From: Methanomicrobium mobile BP | Lineage (GTDB): Archaea > Halobacteriota > Methanomicrobia > Methanomicrobiales > Methanomicrobiaceae | Assembly: GCF_000711215.1 (NCBI RefSeq) | Contig: NZ_JOMF01000006.1 | Coordinates: 248,001 to 312,000 of the forward strand | DNA length: 64,000 nucleotides | Reading direction: 5' to 3' | Shown: in pieces, positions 52,451 through 61,451 of the stretch | How the letters are laid out: each line of letters begins with the position of its first letter | How positions within the stretch are numbered: the first letter of the stretch is position 1 | Translations under genes and position numbers: made by a program | The notes under the pieces: generated by a model | Told to the model about the DNA's origin: nothing | The model's input: only the letters and a program-made list of their open reading frames with translations | Databases searched by the model: none

Positions 52451-53097
52451 GTAATCACCACGTCTTTGTCGAAGATTGCCTTCTGACTCGGAATGTGCAC
52501 AATCGTTACATGCACGGTTTCATCGCCAGAGAAACCATACACACGTACTTGTTCATCCGTGTCAAAGCCCAGGAAATAGGATCTGTCAAACTGGATTGAA
52601 CTTCCGGGTGTGAGAATCGCGGTTCCGAAGGTTCTGTCGGCAGTTCTGGTGTTTACGATATTATCGTTGTTTGTCACCTGTGCAGCCCACGGATAATCGA
52701 TTATTCCCGTATCGGTTACCAGATCGTTTGCCGAAATCGGTTCAAGCGAACCGTCAATGGTGTGCTTAATTACCTTTCCGGCATTGTTAACGAGGTTCTT
52801 CCTAACATAATCCGGGCAGGTAAAAGTACTGACGATCTTCAGATCCTTCGTCGGGATACTTTCACCGCCGAGATTTTCGATAACGACATACTTTGATATG
52901 TCGTTTGACGCCGCCGACACCGACACACCCAATGATGTGGCAGGTGCGGCCTGCGAAGTTGCACCGATACCCGATGCGAAACCGCTGACCACGGCCGCAA
53001 TTATGATGGTGACAACCAGCATCAGCATGACACCGACAACAGGCGATACCGCATCTTCGTTGCGCATACTGCCCGTTATTACAGCTATTTTTTCCAT
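52444..53097 (-). CDS. Archaeal type IV pilin (pilin 1, promoter-proximal)
   Basis: A 217-residue prepilin with leader MEKIAVITGSMRNED, AVSPVVGVMLMLVV helix, VIENLGGESIPTKDLKIVSTF and VTIVHIPSQKAIFDKDVVI. As the first gene of a six-pilin operon it is the most likely major subunit, though that is inference. The ATG at 53097 is preceded by GGAG at a suitable distance; a GTG at 53112 is an alternative. CTTATATAAATTT about 35 bp upstream is a strong TATA box. Confidence 0.93.
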   Translation of the reverse strand: MEKIAVITGSMRNEDAVSPVVGVMLMLVVTIIIAAVVSGFASGIGATSQAAPATSLGVSVSAASNDISKYVVIENLGGESIPTKDLKIVSTFTCPDYVRKNLVNNAGKVIKHTIDGSLEPISANDLVTDTGIIDYPWAAQVTNNDNIVNTRTADRTFGTAILTPGSSIQFDRSYFLGFDTDEQVRVYGFSGDETVHVTIVHIPSQKAIFDKDVVITW

Positions 53098-53112
53098 TAA
53101 ATCAAACTCCAC

Positions 53113-53463
53113 TCTAAACCAAATGTAAATTTATATAAGTCACATTTAATTGAGTTGTACCTATATGAGTCCGCTCAAAGATATATTTATTCAAAACAGA
53201 ATTATTTTGCAAATTTAACCGCATATTTGCGTTTAAATTCTTTCACAGACGCGCCTTGCACATATGCTTTGCAGATATACATACAGAACGGATATGCGAA
53301 TATCAGGCAAATTTAGTAAAAATATATATAGTTTACATTTTTTTGCGCAAGATATATATTATTTGAAAAATGTCGCATTCTGCCTCTAAAAATCATCTTG
53401 TGCAAATACTTTTTAACAACAACAAATTAACCTTATTAAGTACCGTACCGACCCGGAGCCATA
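53113..53463. promoter_or_regulatory. Divergent promoter region of the pilus locus
   Basis: The 351-bp gap separates the minus-strand pilin operon from the plus-strand surface/platform operon. Minus strand: CTTATATAAATTT near 53127-53139. Plus strand: TATATATAG near 53323 and ATATATATTAT near 53350, with further AT-rich DNA to a GGAG ribosome site at 53455. GCAAATTTAACCGCATATTTGCG-like inverted sequence around 53210-53233 could be a regulator site. No gene seen. Confidence 0.6.
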
Positions 53464-56040
53464 ATGAAATATCAATATCAAATCTGCACAGTCATATTAC
53501 TCATTCTAATCTGCATTATCTGCATAAATCCGGCATCTGCACGATATCCGATACCTTCGGGTCCGAACGGCGGCATATCGAATACGGATACCGTTTTCAG
53601 AGGCGAACAGCTCCTCAATTTCAGTGCCTTCAAAAACGGGGTAGGTCTCCTGCCCGACAGCTTCGAACAGACGGGACCGGGTCAGACGGGAGCCTTCTCA
53701 ACGCCCGGAGGCATAGGCACGGTGCCCGCAGGCGCACCTACGGGCAGGTACTACCCGCACTATTCGGACGGAACAACGAGCACGACAAAATGGATTCTTG
53801 TCCAGGACTTATCGATAGGACCCATAGGAATCTACACATACAACACGGATATCGTTCCGGCATCACTCCCGCAGCAGCCCCCGGCGATAGCAAAGACCAC
53901 GGACATCGCATTCGTAATCCGATCCGCCGACATTGACGGCGCAAATCTCACGGGAAGCTGGTACAAATACACAATCGCCAGAGATACGGTCACGACATCG
54001 ACGATAATAAACACCAACGGAAACAGCGTTGACTTAAGCGCACTGACGGCGGATCCGCGTGTTGCGCCGGCTGCGGGCGCAAACGCCCCCATTTTTTCCC
54101 TGATTGACCAGTCCATAGTATCCTCGCAGACCGGCGATGTGCCCATGACCGTGACATTCACCACGCAGTATCTTAACGGACTTGAGGTTACATCGGCATA
54201 CTCCTTTACGGCTTCACTCTTCTCGCCCGCGCTGGCATTGAGCAGTACCGAGGTTGCGCAGGGTAAATATGTCGACCTTACCATAACCGGAGTCCCCTAC
54301 ACATCCTACAATATCTCGATAACGGGAAGCGGGATTACGCCGACCGGCTCGGCAAACGCACCGCGATTCGAATCCGGCGCATGGGACACGAAGATTAACG
54401 AACAGATGATCTCGATTCACACGGAATGGCAGGGGACGAAAACCGTCCAGATCTTCGTTCCCGAAGAATCGATAGAGAATGTGTATACGGTAACTCTTAC
54501 GGATGCCACGGGAATCGAGGTCAAAAAACAGTTTTCGGTAAGTTCGGGAGAACTCTCCGTTACCTTTGAGGAACCGAACAGTGAGCTTACAAGCGGCACA
54601 TACGCAATCGGAGATCAAATCCCGCTCAAAGGCGACGTCCCGGGGGCAACCCGACCCGTCCCCGTATATCTGTATGTAACGGGACCGAATCTGCCACCGA
54701 ACGGAGCAAAACTTGACAGTCCCCATACTCCCGTGGTTGACGGAGATCCCGCCACGTTCACGGTAACGACCTACAGCGTAATAATGAATGAATGGACCTA
54801 TTCATGGAAAACGGAGGGACTCGCCGACGGCACTTATACGGTTTATGCAAGCTTAAAACCGTACGGTTACCTCTCAAGCAGATTCCCGGGAGATCCGGGC
54901 ACGGATGCGAAAGGAAACGTTCCTGTCTCACATGATTACCCGCTCAGCGAACCCTCGCTCGGAGTGTCCATGTCAAACAACGGAATCGTCTCCAAAGGAG
55001 ACGTACTGTACGGAAGATGGCTCTCTCGCGGCAGTGCAACCGAGATCCGATGGTATATCTTCGGAACGAACTTCAAGTATGCCGACAGGATGGATCATCT
55101 TTCGGAGGGCGTGACGGCGGGCGGCGACCCGTACACAAGTGCGGACGGGACACCGTACAATGAATACGGCTTCACTTACGGCAGGGCATTTACACAGGCA
55201 CTCTCACCCGGGAAATACTATCTGGTCTGCACAGGACCCGGACCCAATAAAGTATTCGAGACCACGGCTTCGGCATTCAAGACGACGCACTTTACAATCA
55301 ATTCAACATCGGGAGTAAATGCGAATATAAACGATCTTCAGGGAAGCGACGCCGCAAATGCCCTGATTGAGATGATTAAGAGTCCCAATTCCGACGATCT
55401 CTATGTAAGAACACAGATTATAATCGAAGATCCGTGGATAAGGTTGAATCTACCGGATAAGATTACGGTAGGCGATGAACTGAAGATACTCGGCACGACA
55501 AATCTTGCGTCATCCGATACGGCACCCGACGGGTCGGCAACCGCGGATAAACTCTCCTTAACCATTTACAGAATGGATATGGATCTCGATTCGACCAAGT
55601 CGAATACCGCGATGATAATTCCTTCGGATACGACGATGCCGTCGAGATCAAACAGTTATGCGGGGTATAACGCATTCCGTTATGACGAGATAGACACAAG
55701 CACATGGTATCCCGGGTCATATCTCGTAACAATCACATCAAAAGATACGGGGTATAAGCAGAGCAGTTCCTTTGAACTGACGTCCGACACCTATTCCTCG
55801 AAAGAATACGACTCAAAGTCACGGGCGGATCCGTCACTCAGCGAGAAAGCAAGACCGACCGTAACCAATACCCCGGTAATCACACCCGAACCCACCCGGC
55901 AGGCATCGTATTACGGCGCCGAAAAAACCGATACGGGCAATACACGCCAGTCGGGGGTCACAACCGCGATACCCGTCCTGATAACGCTTATATTTGTACT
56001 GGTGCTTATCGTTGCGGTGGCAAGAATAAGGAGGGTATAG
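53464..56040 (+). CDS. Large secreted surface protein, DUF3821-like
   Basis: An 858-residue envelope protein: signal peptide ending in INPASA, an N-terminal block NTDTVFRGEQLLNFSAF that resembles the start of methanogen DUF3821 surface proteins, several beta-rich Ig-like stretches (VPYTSYNISITGSG, VTLTDATGIEVKKQFSVSSG), a Thr/Pro stalk, and a C-terminal membrane helix (IPVLITLIFVLVLIVAVA) with the basic tail RIRRV. It should be anchored in the membrane and project outward. GGAG precedes the ATG. It opens the plus-strand half of the pilus locus, so an adhesin or assembly role is inferred. DUF membership is from memory and not certain. Confidence 0.8.
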   Translation: MKYQYQICTVILLILICIICINPASARYPIPSGPNGGISNTDTVFRGEQLLNFSAFKNGVGLLPDSFEQTGPGQTGAFSTPGGIGTVPAGAPTGRYYPHYSDGTTSTTKWILVQDLSIGPIGIYTYNTDIVPASLPQQPPAIAKTTDIAFVIRSADIDGANLTGSWYKYTIARDTVTTSTIINTNGNSVDLSALTADPRVAPAAGANAPIFSLIDQSIVSSQTGDVPMTVTFTTQYLNGLEVTSAYSFTASLFSPALALSSTEVAQGKYVDLTITGVPYTSYNISITGSGITPTGSANAPRFESGAWDTKINEQMISIHTEWQGTKTVQIFVPEESIENVYTVTLTDATGIEVKKQFSVSSGELSVTFEEPNSELTSGTYAIGDQIPLKGDVPGATRPVPVYLYVTGPNLPPNGAKLDSPHTPVVDGDPATFTVTTYSVIMNEWTYSWKTEGLADGTYTVYASLKPYGYLSSRFPGDPGTDAKGNVPVSHDYPLSEPSLGVSMSNNGIVSKGDVLYGRWLSRGSATEIRWYIFGTNFKYADRMDHLSEGVTAGGDPYTSADGTPYNEYGFTYGRAFTQALSPGKYYLVCTGPGPNKVFETTASAFKTTHFTINSTSGVNANINDLQGSDAANALIEMIKSPNSDDLYVRTQIIIEDPWIRLNLPDKITVGDELKILGTTNLASSDTAPDGSATADKLSLTIYRMDMDLDSTKSNTAMIIPSDTTMPSRSNSYAGYNAFRYDEIDTSTWYPGSYLVTITSKDTGYKQSSSFELTSDTYSSKEYDSKSRADPSLSEKARPTVTNTPVITPEPTRQASYYGAEKTDTGNTRQSGVTTAIPVLITLIFVLVLIVAVARIRRV

Positions 56041-56044
56041 CTTT

Positions 56045-57625
56045 ATGGCTGTCGAAATCGACCAAAAACTCTTCAAATGGGCAGTCATCGCAATCGTTGT
56101 CATGTGCATCGTCTGCGCAGCGGCGCTTGCATACAAAGCAACCGACGGATTCTCATTTTTAAAGCCCGCGGAGAGTTCGCAGGTATATCTGCCGTATGAG
56201 GACACATCCGAAGAAAACGAAGCGGGACCTTGGGGATACAAGGAATTTGCATGGGAATACGGGGATGAAGAATACACACTCGGAGTAAATATTCAGAAAT
56301 CGGCATATCTGAGGTACTGCTACGGCATAAGCGGCACGGTATATCCGCAGGACACGGCGGACTACGTCATTTACGAAAAAGACGGAAATGCAGTCTCAAC
56401 CGTAGCGGATGAACTGCGGGAGATTATCGACGGCAAGGGCATGAAAAGGGAAGACGATAAACTGGGACTCGTGCTCTCCTTCGTTAGGTCGATTCCCTAT
56501 CAGACCGACTCCGAGACGGATCACAGTGCGGGATATCCGAGAACGCCTGCGGTAACGCTTGCGGAACAGACCGGAGATTCCGCGGATCATGCGATTCTTG
56601 CCGCCGCAATCCTGAAAGAACTGGGATACGCCGTCTCGGTCATAATGTATCCGCCGACATCGACGGACGAACAGACGGTTATTCCGCAGGCGGCGGCATT
56701 GGGACTCATCTCGAATTACGATCACGACACACCTGCATACGGGTACGGCGATACGTACACGGGCGCAAACGTGACTAAACAGACCGAGCAGAGGGAAACC
56801 TACTTCAAAGCCGTGCTTAATCCCGAAAATACGTTTGTCATCCCGTTCTGGTGCACGGACATCACGGAAAAGGGTTACCCCGAAGCCGCATATTACGGCA
56901 TAACCCCCGTGATTTACACTAACGAAGATCTTACGGACGGCAAATCCTATTCTCCCGCGGATAACTTCAGAGCGGATTACGTAAAGGATATGGGGATACA
57001 TTCGGAAACTCTGGGAAGCCGGTTCTCGAATACGGGCACGTATTACAGGACCTATGTCAGCGGAAACATAACCTACGGCAAAATCGTGAGCGAGACATAT
57101 TCCGGAGATCCGGGCACAAGATATCCGTGGCTGAATGAAAAGGAAGAATATTATAAAGATGTCTGGTATCCGTCGGGAATCTCGTGGGAACTTACGGATA
57201 AATGGAAGATCTATGAGAATACCCTGAATATGCAGGAGCAAAACCGCAGTCTCTTCACGCCGTGGGGATATGCGCAGACCAATACGACATCGGCATGGAG
57301 AATTACCTACAATCTGAAGACATCGGGCTCGTCCGGAGCAATAGGCCGCGGGAATACCAACGAATACGGAATCAGCCCTTACAATGATGTCAGATTCATT
57401 CTGTATTCCGTAGATAAAAACACAGGCGAGACAAAAGAGATTCGACAGTGGGGATGGCAGAACGGATATGATTCGGGCACGAAAAAATCCGTGGGACCTT
57501 TTCCGGCGGGAGAATATATCCTCGGCGTCTTTGCGAGAAATCTTGACGAAAACAAACTGCCCATGGAGGTAACCGTGGAATACGGCGGACGCATGAAACC
57601 CACGGATTACGCGGGCGAGATCTGA
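56045..57625 (+). CDS. Transglutaminase-like membrane protein lacking the catalytic Cys
   Basis: A 526-residue protein with one N-terminal membrane helix (VIAIVVMCIVCAAALAY) and a large outer domain. Residues 138-210 resemble the transglutaminase core: LVLSFVRSIPYQTDSET, TPAVTLAEQTGDSADHAILAA, ILKELGYAVSVIMYPP. In active relatives the middle motif reads GDCED(H/K)A; here the nucleophile is S179 (TCC at 56579-56581), and I see no clear H-x2-VGV element after it. It is probably a pseudoenzyme that binds or orients pilus parts. GGAGGG lies before the ATG, 4 bp after the surface-protein gene. Confidence 0.75.
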   Translation: MAVEIDQKLFKWAVIAIVVMCIVCAAALAYKATDGFSFLKPAESSQVYLPYEDTSEENEAGPWGYKEFAWEYGDEEYTLGVNIQKSAYLRYCYGISGTVYPQDTADYVIYEKDGNAVSTVADELREIIDGKGMKREDDKLGLVLSFVRSIPYQTDSETDHSAGYPRTPAVTLAEQTGDSADHAILAAAILKELGYAVSVIMYPPTSTDEQTVIPQAAALGLISNYDHDTPAYGYGDTYTGANVTKQTEQRETYFKAVLNPENTFVIPFWCTDITEKGYPEAAYYGITPVIYTNEDLTDGKSYSPADNFRADYVKDMGIHSETLGSRFSNTGTYYRTYVSGNITYGKIVSETYSGDPGTRYPWLNEKEEYYKDVWYPSGISWELTDKWKIYENTLNMQEQNRSLFTPWGYAQTNTTSAWRITYNLKTSGSSGAIGRGNTNEYGISPYNDVRFILYSVDKNTGETKEIRQWGWQNGYDSGTKKSVGPFPAGEYILGVFARNLDENKLPMEVTVEYGGRMKPTDYAGEI

Positions 57626-57657
57626 AGACCACGTATAAACGCGGGACAAACCGAAAG

Positions 57658-59463
57658 ATGATGAACTACTCGGAAAGTATAGACAAATTCCTCAACAATA
57701 AACAGCTGTCACTGCAACTGCGTTCCGCTCACATTACCGCGCAGCCGAAGCAGTATATGATGGCGGCGGTACTTCTGAGTGTGCTCCCGTTTTTTGCGGT
57801 CATGATGGTAAGCGTCCTGCTTTTTTCATTCGACATCAGTCTCGGTATATATCAGAATATTCCCGACTTTATCGTCCTTATCGTCGCCGGCGCGGTTATA
57901 TCCGCGGTCGTATTCGGCGGATTTTATTATTACCCGCAACTGCTCGCACAGGGACGAAAGACAAAAATCGACATGGATCTCCCCTATGCGATAACCTATA
58001 TGCAGGCGCTTTCGTCGACCATAGTCCTCTACGACATATTCAGAAGCGTCTACGAGGCCGAAGACCTCTACGGCGAAGTCTCAAGGGAATGCGGCATAAT
58101 CGTGCGCGATGTCGAGCTTTTCGGTGAGGATCTGCTCTCAGCAATGTCGGACGTAATCGCGATAACGCCTTCGGATAAGTTCAAAGAACTGATGAATGAC
58201 TTAATGCTCATATACCGCTCCGGCGGAAACCTGACGAACTTTTTCAATGCGAAATCCGAGTCTTACAGGGAGATTGCAAAACAGGAACTTGAAGCACTAC
58301 TCCAGTTCCTCGAGATGATAGCCGAAATTTACGTCACCGCATTCGTTGCGGGACCGATTGCAATCATCATAATGCTCGTTGCACAGAATCTCTCTGGTCA
58401 GAACCAGCTCGACGGCGTCGTGCCCATCCTCTATTTCGGACTGCCGCTCGGGGCAATGGCACTGATATTTGTCCTCTACATCCTTCTTCCGCCCGATGAT
58501 TTAGGTATCTCGAGCAGAAAGATACGCGACAACGAATTCGGTACCGAACTCTTAAAGCCCGAGGGAAAGGTCGAGAACACCGACGAATTTCTCAAGGAAT
58601 TCAACAAAAGAAAGCAGATACTTAAGATTCTGGACGTTCTCAAAAATCCGATCAAGTACTATATCGCGGATTACAATATCGGCATATTATTCGGCGTCAT
58701 ACTGGCGGGCGCCGTATTCTTTACCTATTATACGGGGCAATTCGCATCGGTCTTCCCGACGCAGACATCCGAGGCACTGATATGCTGTCTTCTTATTGCC
58801 GCAATGTTCCCGATTATGCTTGCCTATGAGATCCGCAACCGCTATGTAAGCAATGTGGAGAAACAACTGCCGACTCTTCTGAGAGATATCTCGGATATGC
58901 GCGATATCGGAATGACGCTTCAGGGCGCAATCAAGATGATCTCGAATAACAAGACGGGCGTCCTTTCTTCCGAGATTAAGATCGTCTCCGATGAGATACA
59001 CTACGGTTCTTCCATCTCAAGCGCACTCGTAAGGATGGAGGAACGTATCGGGCTTATTACGGTAAAGCGGGCAATATCCCTCCTTGTTAAGGCAAGCGAG
59101 GTCACGGACGCACTCCGCGAGATACTTGCGATAGCCATATCCGACCTCGATCATTACATCAAGATGAAGTCGAAGAGACTCAATGTGTCTTTCGTCTATC
59201 TTGCGGTAATCTACCTGTCATACGGCATATATCTCTACTCGGCATATCAGATGAACGTGGCTTTCATATCGAGTTTTGAAAGTTACAACATCACGTTCGA
59301 CATCAGTTCCAGTAAAACGACCATGTTCCACATAGGAATTATTCTCGGCTTCTTTTCGGGAATCATGGCAGGTCAGCTCTCGTCCAACAGCATATACGCG
59401 GGTATGAAACACTCGACAATCCTCCTCATTGCCGCGGTTGCGGTATTTGTGTATTTCATCTGA
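57658..59463 (+). CDS. ArlJ/TadC-like pilus platform protein (two T2SSF domains)
   Basis: The membrane platform for pilus assembly, partner of the ATPase at 46268-48049. The 601-residue protein has about nine membrane helices and two T2SSF cytosolic domains: one around 100-260 (SREC then DLMLIYRSGGNLTNFFNAKSE) and one around 385-540 (LPTLLRDISDMRDIGMTLQGAI, then SSALVRMEERIG). Each is followed by membrane helices. Length and layout fit archaeal PilC/TadC-type proteins, longer than bacterial TadC because the domain is doubled. It starts 32 bp after the transglutaminase-like gene. Confidence 0.93.
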   Translation: MMNYSESIDKFLNNKQLSLQLRSAHITAQPKQYMMAAVLLSVLPFFAVMMVSVLLFSFDISLGIYQNIPDFIVLIVAGAVISAVVFGGFYYYPQLLAQGRKTKIDMDLPYAITYMQALSSTIVLYDIFRSVYEAEDLYGEVSRECGIIVRDVELFGEDLLSAMSDVIAITPSDKFKELMNDLMLIYRSGGNLTNFFNAKSESYREIAKQELEALLQFLEMIAEIYVTAFVAGPIAIIIMLVAQNLSGQNQLDGVVPILYFGLPLGAMALIFVLYILLPPDDLGISSRKIRDNEFGTELLKPEGKVENTDEFLKEFNKRKQILKILDVLKNPIKYYIADYNIGILFGVILAGAVFFTYYTGQFASVFPTQTSEALICCLLIAAMFPIMLAYEIRNRYVSNVEKQLPTLLRDISDMRDIGMTLQGAIKMISNNKTGVLSSEIKIVSDEIHYGSSISSALVRMEERIGLITVKRAISLLVKASEVTDALREILAIAISDLDHYIKMKSKRLNVSFVYLAVIYLSYGIYLYSAYQMNVAFISSFESYNITFDISSSKTTMFHIGIILGFFSGIMAGQLSSNSIYAGMKHSTILLIAAVAVFVYFI

Positions 59464-59479
59464 AAAAGGGGTCCGAAAA

Positions 59480-60007
59480 ATGTGTCCGAAAATAATTCCG
59501 AAAATGCTTCAAAAAATGATTCAGAGACCTAATCCGAAAACAAACAGGGGAATGAGATTAAACGAATCCGCCGTGACCTCGGTTGTCGGCGAGATGCTTC
59601 TTCTTGTACTGGTAATCATACTTGTCTCCATCATGGCGGCATCGGCTCTGAGCATGCTCCCGGGGGAACGCGAGACCATGACGGATATCTCGATGAGCAT
59701 GAACGGCACGCATATCTTCTTCTGGCATCACGGCGGCGACTGGGTCGATGCCGGCGACCTGACGGTGCGGATCATGAAATCGGACGGCAGCGGCAGTTTT
59801 GCTCCGATTGAGAGAGACAGCGGGCTTAAAGTGAACGCATATTCCAAAGTCACGGAAGACTATACGGTAAAATCGGATACCTTCGATCTGGGCACACGCA
59901 TTGAGGCGAAAAAGCCCTCGGGGGTCTCGGGCGGCACAAAATACGATATACGTCTTACCTCCGGCAAAAGCGTGATTGCGGCATACGACGGGGTGATTCT
60001 TAAATGA
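59480..60007 (+). CDS. Pilin-like protein a (minor pilin candidate)
   Basis: A 175-residue prepilin-like protein: basic leader, NESAVTSVVGEMLLLVLVIILVSIM helix (here AVTSVVGEMLLLVL plus VIILVSIM), then IFFWHHGGDWVDAGDLTVRI, a form of the pilin strand motif. The VTSVVGEM variant, with Glu at +5 or so as in bacterial minor/major pilins, differs from the six tandem pilins. I choose the ATG at 59480 because GGGGTCC precedes it and the upstream gene ends at 59463; an ATG at 59552 is possible. It ends with an ATGA overlap to the next gene. Confidence 0.82.
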   Translation: MCPKIIPKMLQKMIQRPNPKTNRGMRLNESAVTSVVGEMLLLVLVIILVSIMAASALSMLPGERETMTDISMSMNGTHIFFWHHGGDWVDAGDLTVRIMKSDGSGSFAPIERDSGLKVNAYSKVTEDYTVKSDTFDLGTRIEAKKPSGVSGGTKYDIRLTSGKSVIAAYDGVILK

Positions 60008-60915
60008 AAAGAGCAGAGATTGTGCGGAAATCGGATGAATACGGGCGTGGATGTGACCGTGAATGCAGCCGTAAATACCGCCGGAAATATGACCGCAAAT
60101 ACGACCGTGAAGAAGCCGTATCCACGGTTGTTGCCGTCATGCTCATCCTTGCGATACTTGCGACCTGCATCAGCGTATACACATCGACATATGTCCCGGG
60201 GTTAAAGCAGCAGGCGGAGATAATGCACAGTCAGTCCGTGGAACAGGCTTTTCTGAGATTTGCATCCGGCGTTGACAACATATACGGTCAGAAAAAGTCA
60301 GCAAAGTTCAGCGAACCTGTTGTGCTCGGAGGCGGTGATGTCCTCCTAAGCTCGGTAAAATCCGGCGGCATGATAGAGATAACGGATTTCAGGGCAGGGG
60401 AACTCCTGATAACCGGCGACGGCTCGCCCGTCGATACGGTTGCAATCAATTCAACGTGCGTGAAATACACGCCGTATTTCTCATCATGGGAGAATCAGGG
60501 ATATCTTTACAGAAAAGGCACGGTCTGGGTAACCAAAAACAATGAGACAAAGACCGCTCCCGCATCTCTGTCCCTTAACTCGGTCAATGACGGCTATGAG
60601 AACGAAAAGAACACAATCCGGAAGTATTTCGAAGGTATGGCGGATACGTGGAGGACGTATCCGGCGCCGGACCTCGGGACGGCGAATGCGGAGATTACAA
60701 TCGTCACAATGAATGCGGTTAAGCCGGATACGATATCGGGTTCGGGGTCGGCAGTGCTTGTTTCAAGTGCCGTCGAAGATTCAAAGGAGTATATCCTTGA
60801 AAAGCCGGGGGAGGTTATTCTGAAGAATACCGACGGATACGGGAAAAGTATGCCGTTTTCGGGCAATACAACGCTGACCCTTAAGATACTGAAAATAGAG
60901 GTTTACACATCATGA
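60004..60915 (+). CDS. Pilin-like protein b (long, 303 residues)
   Basis: A prepilin-like protein with a strongly basic 36-residue leader containing RKYRRKYDRKYDRE, three 12-bp repeats at DNA level. The helix EEAVSTVVAVMLILAILATCISVY follows, then VPGLKQQAEIMHSQSVEQAFLRFASGVDNI, which resembles pilin-like DUF7289-type proteins of haloarchaea. The outer domain is about 230 residues, roughly 60 percent larger than a tandem pilin. A capping role like that of bacterial GspK/PilX is an analogy only. Overlaps both neighbours with ATGA. Confidence 0.78.
   Translation: MKRAEIVRKSDEYGRGCDRECSRKYRRKYDRKYDREEAVSTVVAVMLILAILATCISVYTSTYVPGLKQQAEIMHSQSVEQAFLRFASGVDNIYGQKKSAKFSEPVVLGGGDVLLSSVKSGGMIEITDFRAGELLITGDGSPVDTVAINSTCVKYTPYFSSWENQGYLYRKGTVWVTKNNETKTAPASLSLNSVNDGYENEKNTIRKYFEGMADTWRTYPAPDLGTANAEITIVTMNAVKPDTISGSGSAVLVSSAVEDSKEYILEKPGEVILKNTDGYGKSMPFSGNTTLTLKILKIEVYTS
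60070..60105 (+). repeat. 12-bp repeat in the pilin-like leader
   Basis: CGTAAATACCGC, CGGAAATATGAC and CGCAAATACGAC at 60070, 60082 and 60094 encode RKYR-RKYD-RKYD just before the pilin cleavage region. The repeat expands the positive charge of the leader. Confidence 0.85.
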
Positions 60916-61451
60916 AAAAAAGAAGGCTTGAAAAAAACGGGAGAAGTGAATCAATGAGAACGGCTGAAATAAAGGGGAAAAACCGGGATAGAGAATCGGG
61001 GGTCTCGAATGTCATCGGCGTCATGATGATGCTGACAATAGTCATCATACTTGCGGCAATGGTATCGGGATTCGCGGACGGCAACATGAATGTGAAGACC
61101 GATCTGCCATCCGCAAATCTTGCGGTAAGTGCTCCGTATACCGAATCCGGAGTCGTATTCATTGTCGAAAATCGCGGTGGGGATGTGCTTTCGGGCAGAG
61201 ATTGCAGTATCGTGACTTTTATCGACGATAAACAGAGTACTTTCATGCTCTCGGACCTTGACTGCGAAAAACTTGCGGCAGGCAAAAAAGCGTTCGCCGA
61301 GACTGCGAAAACAGAAAAACTCCTCGGTCTTACGCAGAGTGCTCTGAACGGCTTTGCGGAAACAGGCAAGCCCATGGAAGTCGCGATATATCACAATCCG
61401 TCCAATACCCTTCTGTATAAGTCAAAAATCATATTGGGGGCAAAGCCGTGA
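60912..61451 (+). CDS. Pilin-like protein c
   Basis: A 179-residue prepilin-like protein: basic leader (about 30 residues), SGVSNVIGVMMMLTIVIILAAMVSGF helix (SGVSNVIGVMMMLT plus IVIILAAMVSGF), VFIVENRGGDVLSGRDCSI strand motif and VAIYHNPSNTLLYKSKI close, so it keeps both bracketing motifs of the tandem pilins. An ATG further in (60954) could be the start. ATGA overlap with the upstream gene and TGATG with the next. Confidence 0.85.
   Translation: MKKRRLEKNGRSESMRTAEIKGKNRDRESGVSNVIGVMMMLTIVIILAAMVSGFADGNMNVKTDLPSANLAVSAPYTESGVVFIVENRGGDVLSGRDCSIVTFIDDKQSTFMLSDLDCEKLAAGKKAFAETAKTEKLLGLTQSALNGFAETGKPMEVAIYHNPSNTLLYKSKIILGAKP

Noticed and set aside
56396-57649. A 417-residue minus-strand open frame opposite the transglutaminase-like gene
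   Set aside because: Antisense shadow; rich in Arg and Ser, no domain or ribosome site, and it would break the plus-strand operon.
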